43,309 bases of DNA, taken from the NCBI GenBank assembly GCA_026393455.1, contig JAPLAE010000106.1, positions 1 to 43,309 on the forward strand, read 5' to 3'. Made by a program: the position numbers and the translations under genes. The DNA comes from Actinomycetota bacterium. GTDB taxonomy: Bacteria; Actinomycetota; Acidimicrobiia; Acidimicrobiales; Acidimicrobilacustridaceae. Of this stretch, positions 34,943 to 43,149 are shown piece after piece; within the stretch, counting starts at the first letter, position 1; every line of letters starts with the position of its first letter. Below the pieces are notes generated by a model. The model saw only the letters and a list, made by a program, of their open reading frames with translations. It was not told the origin of the DNA and did not search any database.

Positions 34943-36694
34943 TCAGCGCATTCCGCGTACGAGTCGGCCGGGTCGAGCGCCAGTATCGGCGTCGTTTTCT
35001 CGAGTTACTTCTCCGGCTACGACCGTGTAGCGGTAGCCCGAAGCGCGTTGGATGAGGCGGTGGCCGCCAGCAGGCAGGTCATGAACGAGTTCAGGATGGA
35101 GCAGACGAAGGTTTTCTAGATCGATCACGTTGATATCGGCTCGTTTGCCAACTTCAAGCACTCCCCGATCGCCAAGTCCGTAGACCGATGCGGTCTCGAA
35201 CGTTTGCATGCGCACTGCTGACTCGAGTGACAGCCTCGGCCCTCGTGTTCGATCGCGAACCCAATGGGTAAGCAACACCGTTGGCATGCAGGCGTCGACA
35301 AGCAGATTGCAGTGTGCACCTGCATCGGACACTCCTAGAACCGATGCCGGATGCGTGATCATGTCGTACACGCCTGCGAGACCGGCGTTGGCGTAGTTGT
35401 TGATGCCAGCCATCATCAGAGCGCGGCCATCGCGTTCGAGCATGCGGTCGTACATCATTTCCATCTCACTGACTCCCGCCGCTGCGGCTAAACCAGAGAT
35501 GCTGTCTTCTGGCCCCGGTTCCTGATCTATGAGATCGGTCATCGGAAAAATAATTGAAGCGCCGTTCTGAGCGAAGGTCGAGATCCCTTCGTAGAGCTCG
35601 CCGGTCGGCGGAAGATCCTCTTCAGAAAGGATCGTCGCTTTGATCGCGGGATCCTGGAGCAGCGCAACTAGGGCATCGAGGTCGCCGTTGGCTTCATCGC
35701 GCATCTTCCGGAACGTCGGCCTACGAAGAAATGCATGCGAAGAGGTCAACCCGATGAGCAAACCTTGACTCTTCGCCGAAACCTGCGGAATCACCATGGC
35801 GCCATCACTACGGGCGTCGAGTGCGAGGTCAAGCAGCTCCCGGTAAAGGCCAATATTGCTCGGGATTTGATTGAGGATCATGAGAACCGGGATCGAGAAC
35901 TCGGCAGACATCCGCCGCATCCAGTCGAACTCCTTGATCAACATCTCAGGGTCAGAACTGACAACCCCAAGAGGGGACACTTCAAACACCGGTGTTCCGA
36001 AATCGTGCAATGCAGCGGCGATTGCCCAAAGTTCGTCGGGACCCGCATGAGTGCCAGGGACGTAGGTGCCATCGGGCGCCTGATGGGCATAGGTGCGCGA
36101 AGTTGAGAATCCAAGCGCCCCCACCGAAAGGGCTTCCGTGACGAGAGACGCCATCGACGCAACCTCGTCTTCGGTCGGTACGTGGTCGCCGACTGCTCGA
36201 TCACCCATGACCCAAACTCGCAATGCACCATGCGTAATTTGCGTAGCAATATCCATGGACCAGCGCCGACGATCGAGAGCGTCGAGGTACTCGGGATATG
36301 TCGTCCAGTCCCATGACATGCCTTCAGTGAGCGCCACGCCGGGAATGTCTTCCACGCCTTCCATGAGATGAACAAGTTGCGCACGTCGCTCCGGCGCAAC
36401 GGGTGCAAACCCAACGCCACAGTTACCCGCAACAATCGTCGTCACTCCATGACTTACCGATGGCTCAAGTACTTCGTCCCACGTGGCTTGACCATCGAAG
36501 TGTGTATGAATGTCAACAAATCCGGGGGTGACGATGAGCCCAGTTGCATCGATTTCCCGATCGCCTAATCCAGCGACGGTCCCGCCCACCTGCGTGAGGA
36601 CGCCATTAGCCACTGCGATGTCACCGACGTAACGCGAACGACCGCTGCCATCGACAATCGTTCCGTTCCTGACAACGAGATCGTGGATCGTCAT
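34943..36694 (-). CDS. D-aminoacylase-like amidohydrolase, paralog 1
   Basis: The protein is 583 residues with the N-terminal composite strands and TIM barrel of the N-acyl-D-amino-acid deacylase group. H63 and H65 (HTHFD), C92 (GNCG) and D457 (SDAGAH) are retained metal or catalytic positions. However, no histidine is found where typical members have the HMR and SHxK motifs; that stretch instead reads VFEVSPLG and PVLMILNQI. Zinc binding must differ, or the reaction differs. The start overlaps the stop of paralog 2 by 4 nt. No signal peptide is seen, so it is cytoplasmic. Deacylation of a D-amino acid should not be assumed. Confidence 0.9.
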   Translation of the reverse strand: MTIHDLVVRNGTIVDGSGRSRYVGDIAVANGVLTQVGGTVAGLGDREIDATGLIVTPGFVDIHTHFDGQATWDEVLEPSVSHGVTTIVAGNCGVGFAPVAPERRAQLVHLMEGVEDIPGVALTEGMSWDWTTYPEYLDALDRRRWSMDIATQITHGALRVWVMGDRAVGDHVPTEDEVASMASLVTEALSVGALGFSTSRTYAHQAPDGTYVPGTHAGPDELWAIAAALHDFGTPVFEVSPLGVVSSDPEMLIKEFDWMRRMSAEFSIPVLMILNQIPSNIGLYRELLDLALDARSDGAMVIPQVSAKSQGLLIGLTSSHAFLRRPTFRKMRDEANGDLDALVALLQDPAIKATILSEEDLPPTGELYEGISTFAQNGASIIFPMTDLIDQEPGPEDSISGLAAAAGVSEMEMMYDRMLERDGRALMMAGINNYANAGLAGVYDMITHPASVLGVSDAGAHCNLLVDACMPTVLLTHWVRDRTRGPRLSLESAVRMQTFETASVYGLGDRGVLEVGKRADINVIDLENLRLLHPELVHDLPAGGHRLIQRASGYRYTVVAGEVTRENDADTGARPGRLVRGMR

Positions 36695-38355
36695 CGATGG
36701 GAACCGACTTTGGCGATCTGACCCGGGGCGATGTCAGCATCGACCTGCTTCTCGTCCACCCTGATCGGCACTCCGTTGACGAGCACATGACGGACGCCCA
36801 CCGGCTGATCCGCTGTCAGACGCTCGGAGTTCGCCGGGAAATCGGCGATGCGACGAAGAGGTCCTGGGGCAACCGTCGTTGGGTCGAAGACGACGATGTC
36901 GGCCCATGCACCGACACGGAGTTCTCCACGGTCAACCAGATGAAAAAGGTCGGCTTGTGACTTGGTAAGTCGGTGAACCGCCTGCTCGATCGTCATGACT
37001 GCGCGGTCTCGTACCCAATTACCAAGGAGATCGGTTGCCTGTGGGGCGTCGCATAACTGGCCGACATGCGCGCCGGCATCAGAGAGCCCAAAGGCGCAAT
37101 GGTCCTCGGAGATGAGGAATGCAACCTCGGCGGGATCATCATTCGCCACGACACAGCGCACCCTCAAAAGAAGGTCCGGTTCAACGAGAGCGAGATCAAG
37201 AACCAGATCGAATGGATCGCAATCTCGCTCTGCCGCGACATCAGCGATCTTCCTGCCTTTAAGGGAGGGATCTGTGGGGCACTCATCGATTTCAAATGTC
37301 TCCCAACGAGGCACCATGAACGTACCGGTCGACCAAACTTTGCGTGCTTCATCGCGCCAGTCGCGGTCTTCGTAGGCGTCCCGCCTGCTCTTGAGGTCGC
37401 CTGACATTAATTCCGCAAACTTGCTATTCACATTGAACGTGAAGGGCTCGGCAAGCGACATCGCAAATGCGAGGGGACGAGGTGTCACCTGAGGCCAAAC
37501 GTTTGCTCCGCTTTCCCACCGAGCCCGGTTCAGGTCCACAAAATTCCGATGCGTCATTGACGGCGTACTCAAGAGCGCAGTGATCGTGAACGGTGCTCCC
37601 GATTGAAGCTGAAGGTCGTAGATATCGCCGAGAGGAAGAATCTCGCCGGGAGTGACTTCGACAACGCCTTTTCCAACTCGTCCGACGCAATCAAACAACG
37701 CTTCCAACTCGACGCGTTCGGCGAAGCGAGACGGAATCGGCTTTCCATCAACGCCCCGATGCGTCGGAGCAACGCTGGTGGCAAATCCCGCCGCCCCAGC
37801 ATTGAGAGCTTCGGTGAGGACTGTCACCATCTGATCGATTTCCTCGGATGTAGCGGCACGCTCATACGCGTCATCGCCCATGACGAAGAGTCGTAGCGCC
37901 GTATGTCCGATGTACGCCGTGAAATTGAGCGACAGCGGAAGTTCGCTCACCGCCGCCAAATATTCGGGGAACGTCACGAAGTTCCATGGAACTCCCGCTG
38001 CTAACGCAGCAACATCCATGTCTTCGACGTTTTCCAAGGTCCGTGCGATCAGGTCATGGTGTTCGGGTCGAGTGGGAGCAATCGAGAACCCACAGTTGCC
38101 CGCGATGACCGTTGTGACTCCATGGAAACTCGACGGAGTAAGCGAAGGGTCCCAAAACACCTGCGCGTCATAATGCGTGTGAATATCAATGAAACCCGGC
38201 GCAACGACGCAACCCGTAGCGTCAAGCTCCGAGTCGCCTTTTAGTCCAGTTCCGATTTCGATGATTCGTCCGTCCTCGACGAGTACGTCAGCAACAAATC
38301 TCTCGTTGCCAGTTCCGTCGACAACGGTTCCACCCTTGATTACTAGTGATGTCAT
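36691..38355 (-). CDS. D-aminoacylase-like amidohydrolase, paralog 2
   Basis: The 554-residue protein is a clear paralog of the next gene, to which it is coupled by a 4-nt overlap. H59 and H61 (HTHYD), C88 (GNCG) and D426 (SDAGAH) are present. The two histidine motifs of standard D-aminoacylases are again missing; the corresponding segment reads VVEVTPGE and FTITALLS. A VWPQVTPRPLAF segment is shared with other divergent actinobacterial members. AAAGGA precedes the ATG. It follows the P450 gene by 39 nt. The pair might form a heteromeric enzyme or act on two related amides or cyclic ureas. Confidence 0.9.
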   Translation of the reverse strand: MTSLVIKGGTVVDGTGNERFVADVLVEDGRIIEIGTGLKGDSELDATGCVVAPGFIDIHTHYDAQVFWDPSLTPSSFHGVTTVIAGNCGFSIAPTRPEHHDLIARTLENVEDMDVAALAAGVPWNFVTFPEYLAAVSELPLSLNFTAYIGHTALRLFVMGDDAYERAATSEEIDQMVTVLTEALNAGAAGFATSVAPTHRGVDGKPIPSRFAERVELEALFDCVGRVGKGVVEVTPGEILPLGDIYDLQLQSGAPFTITALLSTPSMTHRNFVDLNRARWESGANVWPQVTPRPLAFAMSLAEPFTFNVNSKFAELMSGDLKSRRDAYEDRDWRDEARKVWSTGTFMVPRWETFEIDECPTDPSLKGRKIADVAAERDCDPFDLVLDLALVEPDLLLRVRCVVANDDPAEVAFLISEDHCAFGLSDAGAHVGQLCDAPQATDLLGNWVRDRAVMTIEQAVHRLTKSQADLFHLVDRGELRVGAWADIVVFDPTTVAPGPLRRIADFPANSERLTADQPVGVRHVLVNGVPIRVDEKQVDADIAPGQIAKVGSHR

Positions 38356-38394
38356 GTGTTCGATCCTTTCATTCTGGGGCTGAACTGCGAGGTA

Positions 38395-39606
38395 TCACAG
38401 TGAAAGCTTTACGGGTAGGCGCTTCACGCCATTATTGAGATTCGAACGCACCCGCTCGGGCGAACCATTGAGTTCAATCGTTCCGAATCGCCGAATGAGT
38501 TCTTCAAAGAAGATGCGCCCTTCAAGCCGCGCCAAGTGCACGCCAAGACAGAAGTGCTCGCCGATCCCGAATGACAACTGAGGGTTGGGCGACCTTGTTA
38601 TGTCGAACGTCTGCGAGTCGGAAAAAACGGTCTCGTCGCGATTTGCCGACGTGTAATACATCGCGACCTTGTCACCCTTCTTGATTTTCGTCCCTGAGAT
38701 TTCGGTGTCATCACTCGCTGTGCGCCGGAAATAGTGAAGAGGGTTGAACCAGCGCAAGATTTCTTCTACAGCACCAGGAATTAGTGAAGGGTTGTTACGA
38801 AGCAACTGGAATTGCGAAGGGTGCTCAAGCAAGGCCCAGAGGCCCCCAGCCATCATCGTGACTGTCGTGTCGTTGCCCGCGGTGATCATCTGCACGAGAA
38901 GGCTGCCGATGTCGCCGTCAGAGAGAAACCGCCCATCAAACTGCTGACCGAGAATCACGTCCATGAGATCACCTTGCGGCGCGACGGCGCGTCGCGCTTC
39001 CGCAAATGCCATTCCGTACATGGCCATCTGCATTGATGAATCAGCACTACCCGCTTCAGAGAGATCTCCATCTGGATTGAGATCGGGATCTTGGCCGCTC
39101 GTGTTCATCTGAGAAAGTCGGTGAAGCCACTCCCAATCTTTCTCAGGCAAACCAAAGAGTTGTCCGATCACTTGCGTCGGCAGTGGTCCAACCATGTCGT
39201 GAACAAACTCGACATCGGAATTGTCACCAACTGCACTAAAAATGTCAACGGTGATTTCACGGATTTGGGACTCCATGCCTGCGATCACTCGTTGCGCAAA
39301 TTCCGGCGCCAGTGGTTTTCGATAGGAAATGTGCCGCGGAGGATCCATCGAGAGCAGCATGTCTCGCATTCGAGAAAGTCTTTCGGGGTCCAAATCTTCG
39401 AGAACAACTCCCCCAGCCTCACAACAGAACAGATTTGGATTGCGCGAGACATAGACAACGTCAGCGTGCTTCAGAACCGCCCAATAGCCAGCTTGACCCG
39501 GAATGTCCTGCCAATGAACAGGATCCTCTCGACGTAAACGCGTGAACTCATCGTGCGGTGCGCCCTCGACATACGTATCCGGACTGTAGAGATCGATTGC
39601 AGCCAC
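38395..39606 (-). CDS. Cytochrome P450
   Basis: The protein is 403 residues, a soluble bacterial P450. The heme ligand is C353 in FGIGEHFCLG, the oxygen-activation motif is AGNDTT (243-248), EEILRW is the ExxR helix, and MDPPRH is the usual C-helix motif. The start is a GTG with GAGGGGGG upstream. The N-terminal pattern (YWAVLKHADVVYVSRNP) is closest in style to actinobacterial CYP125/CYP124-like enzymes, which oxidise steroid or isoprenoid side chains; this is a family-level impression. No ferredoxin or reductase gene is beside it. It heads a same-strand set with the two amidohydrolases and the cupin. Confidence 0.95.
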   Translation of the reverse strand: MAAIDLYSPDTYVEGAPHDEFTRLRREDPVHWQDIPGQAGYWAVLKHADVVYVSRNPNLFCCEAGGVVLEDLDPERLSRMRDMLLSMDPPRHISYRKPLAPEFAQRVIAGMESQIREITVDIFSAVGDNSDVEFVHDMVGPLPTQVIGQLFGLPEKDWEWLHRLSQMNTSGQDPDLNPDGDLSEAGSADSSMQMAMYGMAFAEARRAVAPQGDLMDVILGQQFDGRFLSDGDIGSLLVQMITAGNDTTVTMMAGGLWALLEHPSQFQLLRNNPSLIPGAVEEILRWFNPLHYFRRTASDDTEISGTKIKKGDKVAMYYTSANRDETVFSDSQTFDITRSPNPQLSFGIGEHFCLGVHLARLEGRIFFEELIRRFGTIELNGSPERVRSNLNNGVKRLPVKLSL

Positions 39607-39698
39607 TTGGAACCCCCCTCGACACCCCCGGCGTCGGTCGCTGTCAGCAGTCTTGCCGAAGTACTCTCCGGCTGACTCTTAAAAGACAGGATTCACTC

Positions 39699-40580
39699 AT
39701 GGACATTGCGATGACGATGCCGACGATGATTGCCCATGGTCGCCCCGAAACCCTCTCTTGGTGCGAAGCCATTGATCAAGGCCCCTGGTCGAGTCTCGCC
39801 GTACCTGAGCGAGTCACCTACCCGAGCCACTCGTGGATTGTGGAACTCTCGGCGGCCGCGGCCATTACTCAGAGGGTTCGGCTGTGGACCACGATCATCG
39901 TTCTGCCTGCGCATGACGCCGTCGACGTGGCCAAGCAGTTGGCTTCTGTCGATCAACTCTCAGGAGGCCGCCTCACCGTCGGTATTGGTGTGGGTGGACG
40001 CGAACACGACTACCGAGCCATTAACGGCTCCTTTGACCGCCGATGGTCGCGAATGGACGAACAAGTTGAAACGATGCGTCGCGTGTGGTCCGGCGAACCG
40101 CCGTTCGAAGGAGCCGATCCCGTGGGTCCGCCGCCGGTGCAGGCAGGCGGGCCTCCCTTCGTCGCCGGAGCCATGGGACCAAAGGCGCTTGCCCGCGCCG
40201 CCAAATGGGCAATTGGCGTCGACGACGGATCGACCGTCTTCGGGATCGATCCCGCCGCAACCGATGCTGCATTCACGCGTATCCGCGAGGCATGGTCTGC
40301 TGAGGGGCGCTCCGATGCTCCCCACATTTCGGCCAGTCTTTGGTACGCCCTCGGTGATGGCGCCCAAGAACGTCTCTACGACTATGGCTATTCATATATG
40401 AAAATCTTTGGTGAAGAGGTTGGGACAATGATGGCGGGAATGCTCTCCACATCGACTGCGGATTCACTTCGTAACTCAGTGTCCACCCTTGAATCACTAG
40501 GTTGCGATGAATTGTTTCTCGTACCAACAACAACAGACGTGACAGAACTCAATCGCACTCGCGATGCACTCGGAATCTGA
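39699..40580 (+). CDS. Luciferase-like (LLM class) flavin- or F420-dependent oxidoreductase
   Basis: From the ATG at 39699 (CAGGA upstream) the protein is 293 residues; the longer frame from 39558 is not supported. The N-terminal MDIAMTMPTM, the AVPERVTYP strand with TTIIVLP and the DQLSGGRLTVGIGVGG motif are those of LLM oxidoreductases, many of which use F420 in actinobacteria. The TIM-barrel fold is single-domain. It is divergent from the P450 gene and followed 13 nt later by an aldo/keto reductase, so the two probably act together on carbonyl or alcohol intermediates. The cofactor, FMN or F420, cannot be decided by eye. Confidence 0.92.
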   Translation: MDIAMTMPTMIAHGRPETLSWCEAIDQGPWSSLAVPERVTYPSHSWIVELSAAAAITQRVRLWTTIIVLPAHDAVDVAKQLASVDQLSGGRLTVGIGVGGREHDYRAINGSFDRRWSRMDEQVETMRRVWSGEPPFEGADPVGPPPVQAGGPPFVAGAMGPKALARAAKWAIGVDDGSTVFGIDPAATDAAFTRIREAWSAEGRSDAPHISASLWYALGDGAQERLYDYGYSYMKIFGEEVGTMMAGMLSTSTADSLRNSVSTLESLGCDELFLVPTTTDVTELNRTRDALGI

Positions 40581-40593
40581 GAGGGATTACGAA

Positions 40594-41535
40594 ATGACAG
40601 AGATGACGTACCGGAATCTTGGCGACAGCGGCCTAAGGGTCTCAAAGATTGGTATCGGCTGTAACAACTTCGGCATGCGGATTGACGCTGCGGCGACTGA
40701 GCGAGTCGTAAGAGCTGCTCTCGACCACGGAATCACGCTGTTCGATACTTCAGATTCTTACGGCGATTCAGAAATCTTCCTTGGCGCGGCCCTCGGGTCC
40801 CGGCGAGACGAGACCGTCATCGCCACAAAATTCGGAAGCGACCTCCGTGGCGCAAATGGCCCCGATTGGGGCTCTCGCGGATCACGGCGCTACATCCGCA
40901 AAGCTGTTGAGCGTTCCCTCACGCGTCTGAACACCGACTACATCGATCTCTATCAAATTCACATGCCCGACCCGTCAACCCCGATCGAAGAGACACTTTC
41001 CGCGCTCACAGAGCTCGTGAACGAGGGCAAGGTCCGCTACATCGGTAACTCGAACTTCTCGGGTTGGCAGATTGCCGATGCTGAATGGATCGCTCGCACA
41101 AATGGGACGGCGCGGTTCATCAGCGCGCAGAACCACTACAACCTCATCGAGCGAACTGCTGAAACTGACGTGCTGCCGGCTTGCGAGAGATTTGGCCTTG
41201 GCCAATTGCCGTACTTCCCGCTTGCCAGTGGACTTCTCACTGGCAAGTACCAACGAGGGGTGGCTGCTCCCGCCGACGGGCGCATTGCGGCCTGGCATAT
41301 GGACGCAATGTTGTCGGATGCAAACTTCGACAAGGTCGAGACAATCGCTGCATTCGCGAATGAGCGCGGGCTCAGTCTTCTGCAGGTAGCACTCGGCGGT
41401 CTTGCCTCTCGACCGGCAATCGCATCCGTCATCGCCGGGGCAACGAGCCCAGAACAGGTCGCAGCCAACGTCGAAGCCGGGCTATGGACCCCAACCGCAG
41501 AAGATCGTGCCGCGCTCGACCTTGCTCTGAACTAA
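40594..41535 (+). CDS. Aldo/keto reductase
   Basis: I use the ATG at 40594, which has GAGAGGGA upstream; this Shine-Dalgarno overlaps the stop of the oxidoreductase gene. The protein is 313 residues with the catalytic tetrad D51, Y56, K79 and H123 (DTSDSYGDSE, ATKFG, QIHMPDP). The C-terminal VIAGATSPEQVAANVEA is the NADP-binding phosphate region. It reduces aldehydes or ketones with NADPH in the cytoplasm. It forms a two-gene operon with the LLM oxidoreductase and ends 4 nt from the convergent VOC gene. The physiological substrate is unknown. Confidence 0.94.
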   Translation: MTEMTYRNLGDSGLRVSKIGIGCNNFGMRIDAAATERVVRAALDHGITLFDTSDSYGDSEIFLGAALGSRRDETVIATKFGSDLRGANGPDWGSRGSRRYIRKAVERSLTRLNTDYIDLYQIHMPDPSTPIEETLSALTELVNEGKVRYIGNSNFSGWQIADAEWIARTNGTARFISAQNHYNLIERTAETDVLPACERFGLGQLPYFPLASGLLTGKYQRGVAAPADGRIAAWHMDAMLSDANFDKVETIAAFANERGLSLLQVALGGLASRPAIASVIAGATSPEQVAANVEAGLWTPTAEDRAALDLALN

Positions 41536-41539
41536 CCGA

Positions 41540-41941
41540 TCAAGCGAGCGGCCCGACATCGGTAAGTTCAACAACGTTCCCGCTCGGATCGAGGACAAAC
41601 GCTGCTCGCACAGGAATACCGAAATCGGAACGCTCTGAGGGTTCAGATAAGAACGCAACAGCGTTGCTCTTCAACAGACCAATGGTTTCATCCCACTGGT
41701 CGTTTTCAATGTGTAACGCAAAGTGTGGAAAGCCGGGACCGGAAATCGGCATCGTTTCATTCTCCAAGAAATGAAGTTGCAGAGATCCAACGCGTAGCCA
41801 CATGCCTGGAACTCCGAAATCTGGTCGAGGGAGTTCCTCGAATCCGAACAGCCCGCAATAGAACGCCCGCGCGGCAACGAGATCAGTGCACACAATTGCG
41901 ATATGCGAATAACCGCTGACGATCTGCTTAGTGGTTGCCAT
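41540..41941 (-). CDS. VOC (glyoxalase/bleomycin-resistance) superfamily protein
   Basis: The protein is 133 residues and forms one VOC unit of two beta-alpha-beta-beta-beta modules. H13 (YSHIAI), H73 (FPHFALHI) and E125 (GNVVELTD) sit in the usual metal positions, so it is probably a functional metalloenzyme: an isomerase, epimerase, lyase or dioxygenase. The start shares one base with the stop of the CoA transferase gene (TGATG), so it is translationally coupled to it. Methylmalonyl-CoA epimerase-type chemistry is conceivable beside a CoA transferase, but the short length and lack of other evidence leave this open. Confidence 0.9.
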   Translation of the reverse strand: MATTKQIVSGYSHIAIVCTDLVAARAFYCGLFGFEELPRPDFGVPGMWLRVGSLQLHFLENETMPISGPGFPHFALHIENDQWDETIGLLKSNAVAFLSEPSERSDFGIPVRAAFVLDPSGNVVELTDVGPLA

Positions 41942-43128
41942 CAGAAAACAATTCCGTTCCGTCGGAGTTCTTCGATTGAATCGGCTCGGCCCAACTCGGT
42001 GAGTATTTCATCGGTCTGCTGACCGAGGGTAGGCGAGACGGTTTGCAACGTTGCCGGTGTGCCGAGGAATTGTGCAGGATGTCGAGGCTGACGAACCCTT
42101 CCCGCAACAGGGTGATCAAATTCCTCAAAGAGACCGATAGCAATCGCGTGAGGATCATTGGGGAGGTCTTGCGGTGCTACGACGAGGGCAAAAGGAACGT
42201 TCGATGTTTCCATGCGCTCAGAGATCTCGGCGCACGTGAAATGCCCAGCGACCTCGTGACACTTCGACATGATCTCGCCGGTGACCTCTGGATGCTTCCT
42301 GCGTTCGCCGATCGTGGCGACTCGAGGATCATTGTGGCCATCGACACCAAGCGCTTCGCACATGCCGTGAAAATCAGCGTCGGAGGTTGGAGTCGCTATG
42401 CCAAATCCATCGATGAAACGGAAGGGCTTCGACCCTTGCACGAAACTTGAGTTCATGGATCCATCGGAGTCCAGCATCATCTCGTTGCCTGCTGCGTCGG
42501 CCCACAGGAATGACACCACCGAGTCGGCCATCGAAAGTTCAACATGTTGACCGCCCATCCCCCGCTCACGAGCGAACAACGCAGCGGTAATCGCCTGCAC
42601 TGCGTACATGGCAGTGATTTTGTCGGCCGCTGTTTGTCGGAGAAATGTCGGTGTTCCGTCGTCAGGGTCAGCCTGGTTCGTTCCAAGTCCGGCATAGGCC
42701 TGTATCACCGTGTCGTAGGCGCCTCGGTGTGCGTAGGGACCGGTCTGCCCAAAGCCTGACAATGAGAGGTAAACAAGATCATCTCGGCCAGCCGAGAGAT
42801 CTGACCAACCGATTCCGAGACGGTCGGCCACACCCGGACGCATGTTTTGAATTACGACATCGGAACGAGAAGCAAGTTCGCGAACAATCGCCAGTCCCTC
42901 CGGTGTTGCCATATCGAGAGCGATTGATCGCTTACCGCGATTGCATGCTTGGAACAGGGCCGACACACCATTCACTGCCACGCCCACCCAACGGGCAAGG
43001 TCACCAAGCCCGGGCCGTTCAACCTTGATGACGTCGGCACCCTGATCGGCAAGCAACGCCGCCGGGTACGGACCGGTCAGAGCAGTTGAAATATCAAGAA
43101 TTCGAATTCCCTGAAGTGCACCAGCCAT
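41941..43128 (-). CDS. Family III (CaiB/BaiF) acyl-CoA transferase
   Basis: The 395 residues match the family. D169 lies in the RQTAADK segment, at the position of the catalytic aspartate of formyl-CoA transferase. The N-terminal GIRILDISTALTGPY, ADVIKVERPG, NRGKRSIALD, LSGFGQTGPY and GGQHVELSMADSV segments are hallmarks. It exchanges CoA between an acyl-CoA donor and a free acid, providing a second route of activation beside the AMP-forming ligase. GGGGGA precedes the ATG. The acid acceptor is unknown. It starts 21 nt after the end of the exporter gene on the same strand. Confidence 0.95.
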   Translation of the reverse strand: MAGALQGIRILDISTALTGPYPAALLADQGADVIKVERPGLGDLARWVGVAVNGVSALFQACNRGKRSIALDMATPEGLAIVRELASRSDVVIQNMRPGVADRLGIGWSDLSAGRDDLVYLSLSGFGQTGPYAHRGAYDTVIQAYAGLGTNQADPDDGTPTFLRQTAADKITAMYAVQAITAALFARERGMGGQHVELSMADSVVSFLWADAAGNEMMLDSDGSMNSSFVQGSKPFRFIDGFGIATPTSDADFHGMCEALGVDGHNDPRVATIGERRKHPEVTGEIMSKCHEVAGHFTCAEISERMETSNVPFALVVAPQDLPNDPHAIAIGLFEEFDHPVAGRVRQPRHPAQFLGTPATLQTVSPTLGQQTDEILTELGRADSIEELRRNGIVF

Positions 43129-43149
43129 AGTTCCCCCCGGAATTCGCTG

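Noticed and set aside
39558-39698. 47-residue extension of the LLM oxidoreductase
   Set aside because: It overlaps the start of the P450 gene, while the ATG at 39699 has a ribosome binding site and matches the family N-terminus.
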